Positions 60,435 through 64,000 of a stretch of 64,000 bases of DNA are shown here, piece after piece. The notes beneath the pieces are model-generated. The model did no database searches. It saw only the letters and a program-made list of their open reading frames with translations, and was not told where the DNA came from. Position 1 is the stretch's first letter, and every line of letters begins with the position of its first letter. The translations under genes and the position numbers were made by a program. This DNA is from Abditibacterium sp. (GTDB taxonomy: Bacteria > Armatimonadota > Abditibacteriia > Abditibacteriales > Abditibacteriaceae). Location of the stretch: contig JAUJNG010000016.1 of NCBI GenBank assembly GCA_030448265.1, positions 1 through 64,000 of the forward strand. Reading direction: 5' to 3'.

Positions 60435-61435
60435 ACGCGATGTGCAAGTTAGTCGAGGAGTTTGGCGAACTGGAGAGGCTTGAAGCCGTGTTGATACGCC
60501 AGGAAGATACAAAGTGTGTGGCACAGGACGGCGCGCAGTAGTCGGCTGCTCAGGTGCCAGGTGTCGCGGGCGTGACACGCCTTGAGTTGCAAGCGCCCGC
60601 ACCACTGGCTAATGACCGTCTCGATGCGGTAGCGCAAGCGGCTCAAGAGGGCGCTGCGCCTTTTGTCCTCTGCGGACGTCTTCTTCTTGGGCGGGGTGAG
60701 TAAGCGAGCATGAGGTGCCACTGTTTTAAGTTCTTCTTGCAAGGCTGGTGAGTGGTAGTTGCGGTCACCAATGACCACGCCTTCCACATCTTGCATCAGG
60801 TCAGGTGTTGCGGCCACATCGGCGACATGAGCGGGTGTTATCACCAAGCGCCGCACAACGCCTGGAAAGGAGACCTGCAAGTGCAAGCGGAAGCCGTAGA
60901 AGGTCTGGCGAGCGACATGATCAAAGCCGTAGCTGGCTTGAAGACCTGTAGCCTCTTGGCACTTAAAGCGGCGGCAGAAGGAGGCGCGGGCAAAGCGGCA
61001 CACCGGCAAAGGCACGCTGTCGAGAAAGTGCAGATGGGCATGATGAGGCAATTGATTCACCAGATGTTGCCACACCTGTTCCTTGAGGCGCCACAAATTG
61101 GCGCTCTGGCGGGTGTAGGTGGTGCGATGCACCTGCGGCAGAACCGGAAACAGGGTATGGTGCTGGCGCCTGAACAGGTCGAAGGTGGCTGTGTCCTGTG
61201 CATGACCCAGAAACAAGCCCATCACCTCAATGGTGAGCACTTCGCTCTCGCTCAGGAGCGGGGTGGCCCGCTCTGGCGCAAGCGGCCTTGGGGCAGTTGG
61301 GGCAAAAGCTGTTTCACGGCATCGTCTACGGTGCAATACACCGCTATAATCATCTCGTCCAAGTTCATGGTGTCCTCCGGTTGGCACCAATTGGTTCACC
61401 ATGTTCTTGGGCGTTTTACAACTTGCACTTCGCGT
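60435..61435 (-). mobile_element. IS982-family insertion sequence, 1001 bp
   Basis: Terminal inverted repeats start ACGCGATGTGCAAGTT (60435-60450) and, read inward from the right, ACGCGAAGTGCAAGTT (61435-61420), 15 of 16 identical. A 6-bp direct repeat TAACTA flanks the element. A single transposase gene fills it. Size, ends and transposase motifs fit IS982. It sits between the cupin stop and a Gfo/Idh/MocA gene, inside a TTGGGTGG-type repeat. Confidence 0.92.
60449..61368 (-). pseudogene. IS982-family DDE transposase with one frame break
   Basis: The natural start is ATG 61368, preceded by GGAGG (CGGAGGACACC), giving MNLDEMIIAVYCTVDDAVKQ, the conserved IS982 N-terminus. That frame ends after ~37 codons. 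The family sequence continues one frame over as LLSESEVLTIEVMGLFLGHA, which points to one missing C in the CCCC run near 61262-61266. The rest is intact: HLHFLDSVPLPVC (first D), VVIGDRNYHSP (second D), LLTPPKKK and YRIETVISQW (Glu), ending KPLQFAKLLD. It is either inactive or a sequence error. Confidence 0.85.
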
Positions 61436-61441
61436 TAACTA
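61436..61441. repeat. IS target-site duplication, right copy (TAACTA)
   Basis: Follows the right IS end at 61435 and matches 60429-60434. Removing the IS and one copy restores a continuous repeat ACCACCTAACTACCCAGC before the next gene. Confidence 0.85.
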
Positions 61442-61460
61442 CCCAGCAACCCAAATCATC

Positions 61461-62621
61461 ATGGCACAACACCGCGTAGGCATCATCATGAACGGCGTCA
61501 CCGGACGCATGGGCACCAACCAGCACCTGATTCGCTCCATCCAGGCGATTCGGGAGCAGGGCGGCGTCAAAGTCGGCGACGACACCATCTTCCCCGATCC
61601 GATTTTGGTCGGTCGCAACCGCGCCAAACTCGAAAAACTCGCCGCGCGAACCGGCGTGGAGCGCGTTTCGACCGATTTAGACGAATGTCTGGCGAATCCC
61701 GACGACACCATCTATTTCGACGCGCAATTGACGCAGCTTCGCGCTCCCGCCGTTAAAAAAGCCATCGAAGCGGGCAAACACATCTACTGCGAAAAACCCA
61801 CCGGCGTCACGACGGAAGAGGCGCTCGAACTGGTGCGATTGGCGGATGCCAAAGGCGTCAAGCACGGCGTGGTTCAGGACAAACTGTGGCTTCCTGGGCT
61901 GCTTCGCCTGCAACGCTTGATTGACGACGGCTTTTTTGGCCGCATTTTGAGCGTGCGCGGCGAGTTCGGCTACTGGGTGTTCACCGGATTTGACGGCGAG
62001 CCGCAGCGTCCGAGCTGGAACTATCGCAAAGAAGACGGCGGCGGCATGATGGTCGATATGCTCTGCCACTGGCGCTACGTCCTCGACAACCTGTTCGGAA
62101 ATGTCAAAGCGGTTTCGAGTCTGGGCGCGATTCACATTGACAAGCGCATCGACGAAAACGGCCAGCCCTACAGTTGCACCGCCGACGACGCGGCCTACTC
62201 GACTTTTGAACTCGAAGGGTCGGACGGCAACCCCATCATCGCGCATTTCAATTCGAGCTGGGCGGTGCGCGTGCGCCGCGACGACCTTCTCACCATTCAG
62301 GTGGACGGCACCAAAGGCTCCGCCGTTGCGGGCCTGCGCGACTGCGTGATTCAGCCGCACGGCGGCACGCCGCGCCCGACCTGGAACCCCGATATCCCCA
62401 AAGCCTACGATTATTTCGACCAGTGGATGACCATGCCCGAAGGCCTGCCCTTCGATAACGCTTTCAAAGTGCAGTGGGAAATGTTTCTTCAGCACGTCGT
62501 CTTCGATAAGCCCTGGCGCTACGGCTTGATGGAAGGTGCCAAAGGCGTGCAACTCGCCGAAGCGGGGCTGCAATCGTGGGAAAAACGCGCCTGGGTGAAT
62601 CTGGAGAATTTGGAAGTCTAA
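61461..62621 (+). CDS. Gfo/Idh/MocA family oxidoreductase
   Basis: 386 residues from ATG 61461 (MAQHRVGIIMNGVTGRMGTN); upstream codons lie in the IS end. NAD(P)-dependent sugar oxidoreductase, cytoplasmic. The Rossmann segment GVTGRMGTNQHLIRSI is a variant of GxGxxG, followed by DPILVGRNRAKLEKLA, the family Lys-Pro motif HIYCEKPTGVTTEEAL and GGGMMVDMLCHWRYVLDNLF with the active-site Asp/His. An inserted region around 20-45 is longer than in typical members. The substrate is unknown; the GH88 gene next to it suggests an unsaturated uronate or derived sugar. The original promoter has been displaced by the IS. Confidence 0.88.
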   Translation: MAQHRVGIIMNGVTGRMGTNQHLIRSIQAIREQGGVKVGDDTIFPDPILVGRNRAKLEKLAARTGVERVSTDLDECLANPDDTIYFDAQLTQLRAPAVKKAIEAGKHIYCEKPTGVTTEEALELVRLADAKGVKHGVVQDKLWLPGLLRLQRLIDDGFFGRILSVRGEFGYWVFTGFDGEPQRPSWNYRKEDGGGMMVDMLCHWRYVLDNLFGNVKAVSSLGAIHIDKRIDENGQPYSCTADDAAYSTFELEGSDGNPIIAHFNSSWAVRVRRDDLLTIQVDGTKGSAVAGLRDCVIQPHGGTPRPTWNPDIPKAYDYFDQWMTMPEGLPFDNAFKVQWEMFLQHVVFDKPWRYGLMEGAKGVQLAEAGLQSWEKRAWVNLENLEV

Positions 62622-62631
62622 AGCGTTAATG

Positions 62632-62742
62632 GGACGCTAACTTCGTTCGCTAAGGCAGTCGCTACTTTTTCGCTATTTTCTTTTGAAAAAGTTGTGTCGG
62701 CGAAGCCGTAGCGTCCGATGGTAGCGAACGAAGTTAGCGTCC
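62632..62742. repeat. Inverted repeat between oxidoreductase and GH88 genes
   Basis: Arms 62632-62652 (GGACGCTAACTTCGTTCGCT...) and 62722-62742 (exact complement), 21 bp, around a 69-bp loop with poly-T and weaker internal pairing (GACGCTAC-like). It fills the 142-bp gap. Confidence 0.9.
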
Positions 62743-62763
62743 TATTCAAACGAAGAAAAAATC

Positions 62764-64000
<1,237 letters not shown>

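Noticed and set aside
61268-61402. Transposase N-terminus as MVNQLVPTGGHHELGRDD
   Set aside because: The other frame from ATG 61368 has a Shine-Dalgarno and the conserved IS982 start MNLDEMIIAVYC, so the long frame's first ~45 residues are out of frame.

Overview
The window is GC-rich, gene-dense bacterial DNA. Gram-negative-style features (TatC, SecDF, signal peptides, an O-antigen-ligase-like protein, a type IV pilus ATPase) occur beside DUF1559 / H-X9-DG pseudopilin-like proteins and many secreted sugar-active enzymes. That mix suggests a saccharolytic member of the Abditibacteriota / Armatimonadota / Planctomycetota neighbourhood. This is inference; no rRNA or marker tree is available here. 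Bases 1-201 look like a poor contig end (runs of C).

Layout. 0.2-2.1 kb: pilB. 2.4-6.7 kb: a large secreted beta-rich protein and a CDF metal exporter. 6.7-20.1 kb, minus strand: the most coherent block, an apiose utilisation operon. It holds a GntR/LacI-type regulator, a pseudopilin-like protein, a clan-A glycosidase, a GH140 apiosidase-like enzyme, a PA14-glycosidase, an alpha/alpha-toroid enzyme, and then apsD, apnO, apnL and an oiaC-like TIM barrel. Together these can release D-apiose from a glycan (rhamnogalacturonan II is the known source) and take it by lactone, apionate and 3-oxo-isoapionate to L-erythrulose. 20.5-22.4 kb: DUF3298 protein and folC. 22.6-29.8 kb: a 1697-residue protein joining a degenerate M28-peptidase-like ectodomain to an FtsX-type permease, followed by an OPT-like multipass protein. 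30-35.2 kb: pepP, aroQ, an O-antigen ligase/TPR protein, and two AT-richer orphan genes next to integron attC-like sequences. 35.3-39.7 kb: a large membrane protein, an aldo/keto reductase and a small anchored protein. 39.8-44.8 kb: tRNA-Ser(UGA), dut, a DUF4446 protein, secF, secD and a YdjM-like membrane protein. 45-50.5 kb: stress protein, GH42-like protein, tatC, mutY. 50.8-53.7 kb: a PilZ gene running into a frame-broken GH26 mannanase, then a secreted protein with a pilin-type H-X9-DG tail. 53.7-58.5 kb: STAS/HATPase protein, amidase, rluD, a DUF4304-like gene, agmatinase, a Uma2 nuclease and a decayed fragment copied from the agmatinase gene. 58.7-64 kb: a small orphan, an AraC regulator facing a cupin, an IS982-family insertion, a Gfo/Idh/MocA oxidoreductase and a GH88 unsaturated glucuronyl hydrolase cut by the window end.

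A striking background feature is the number of long intergenic inverted repeats. About fifteen, of mostly unrelated sequence, have 15-77 bp arms. They often abut or enter coding ends: two convergent genes both end in the peptide AEERRSRGAEE because one inverted repeat encodes both tails. One family (44.8 and 52.5 kb) is a 155-bp MITE-like element with 24-bp terminal repeats.

Four apparent frame breaks (one at the PilZ/GH26 junction, two inside GH26, one in the transposase) are all repaired by adding one base in a GC, A or C run. Sequence error must be excluded before calling real decay.
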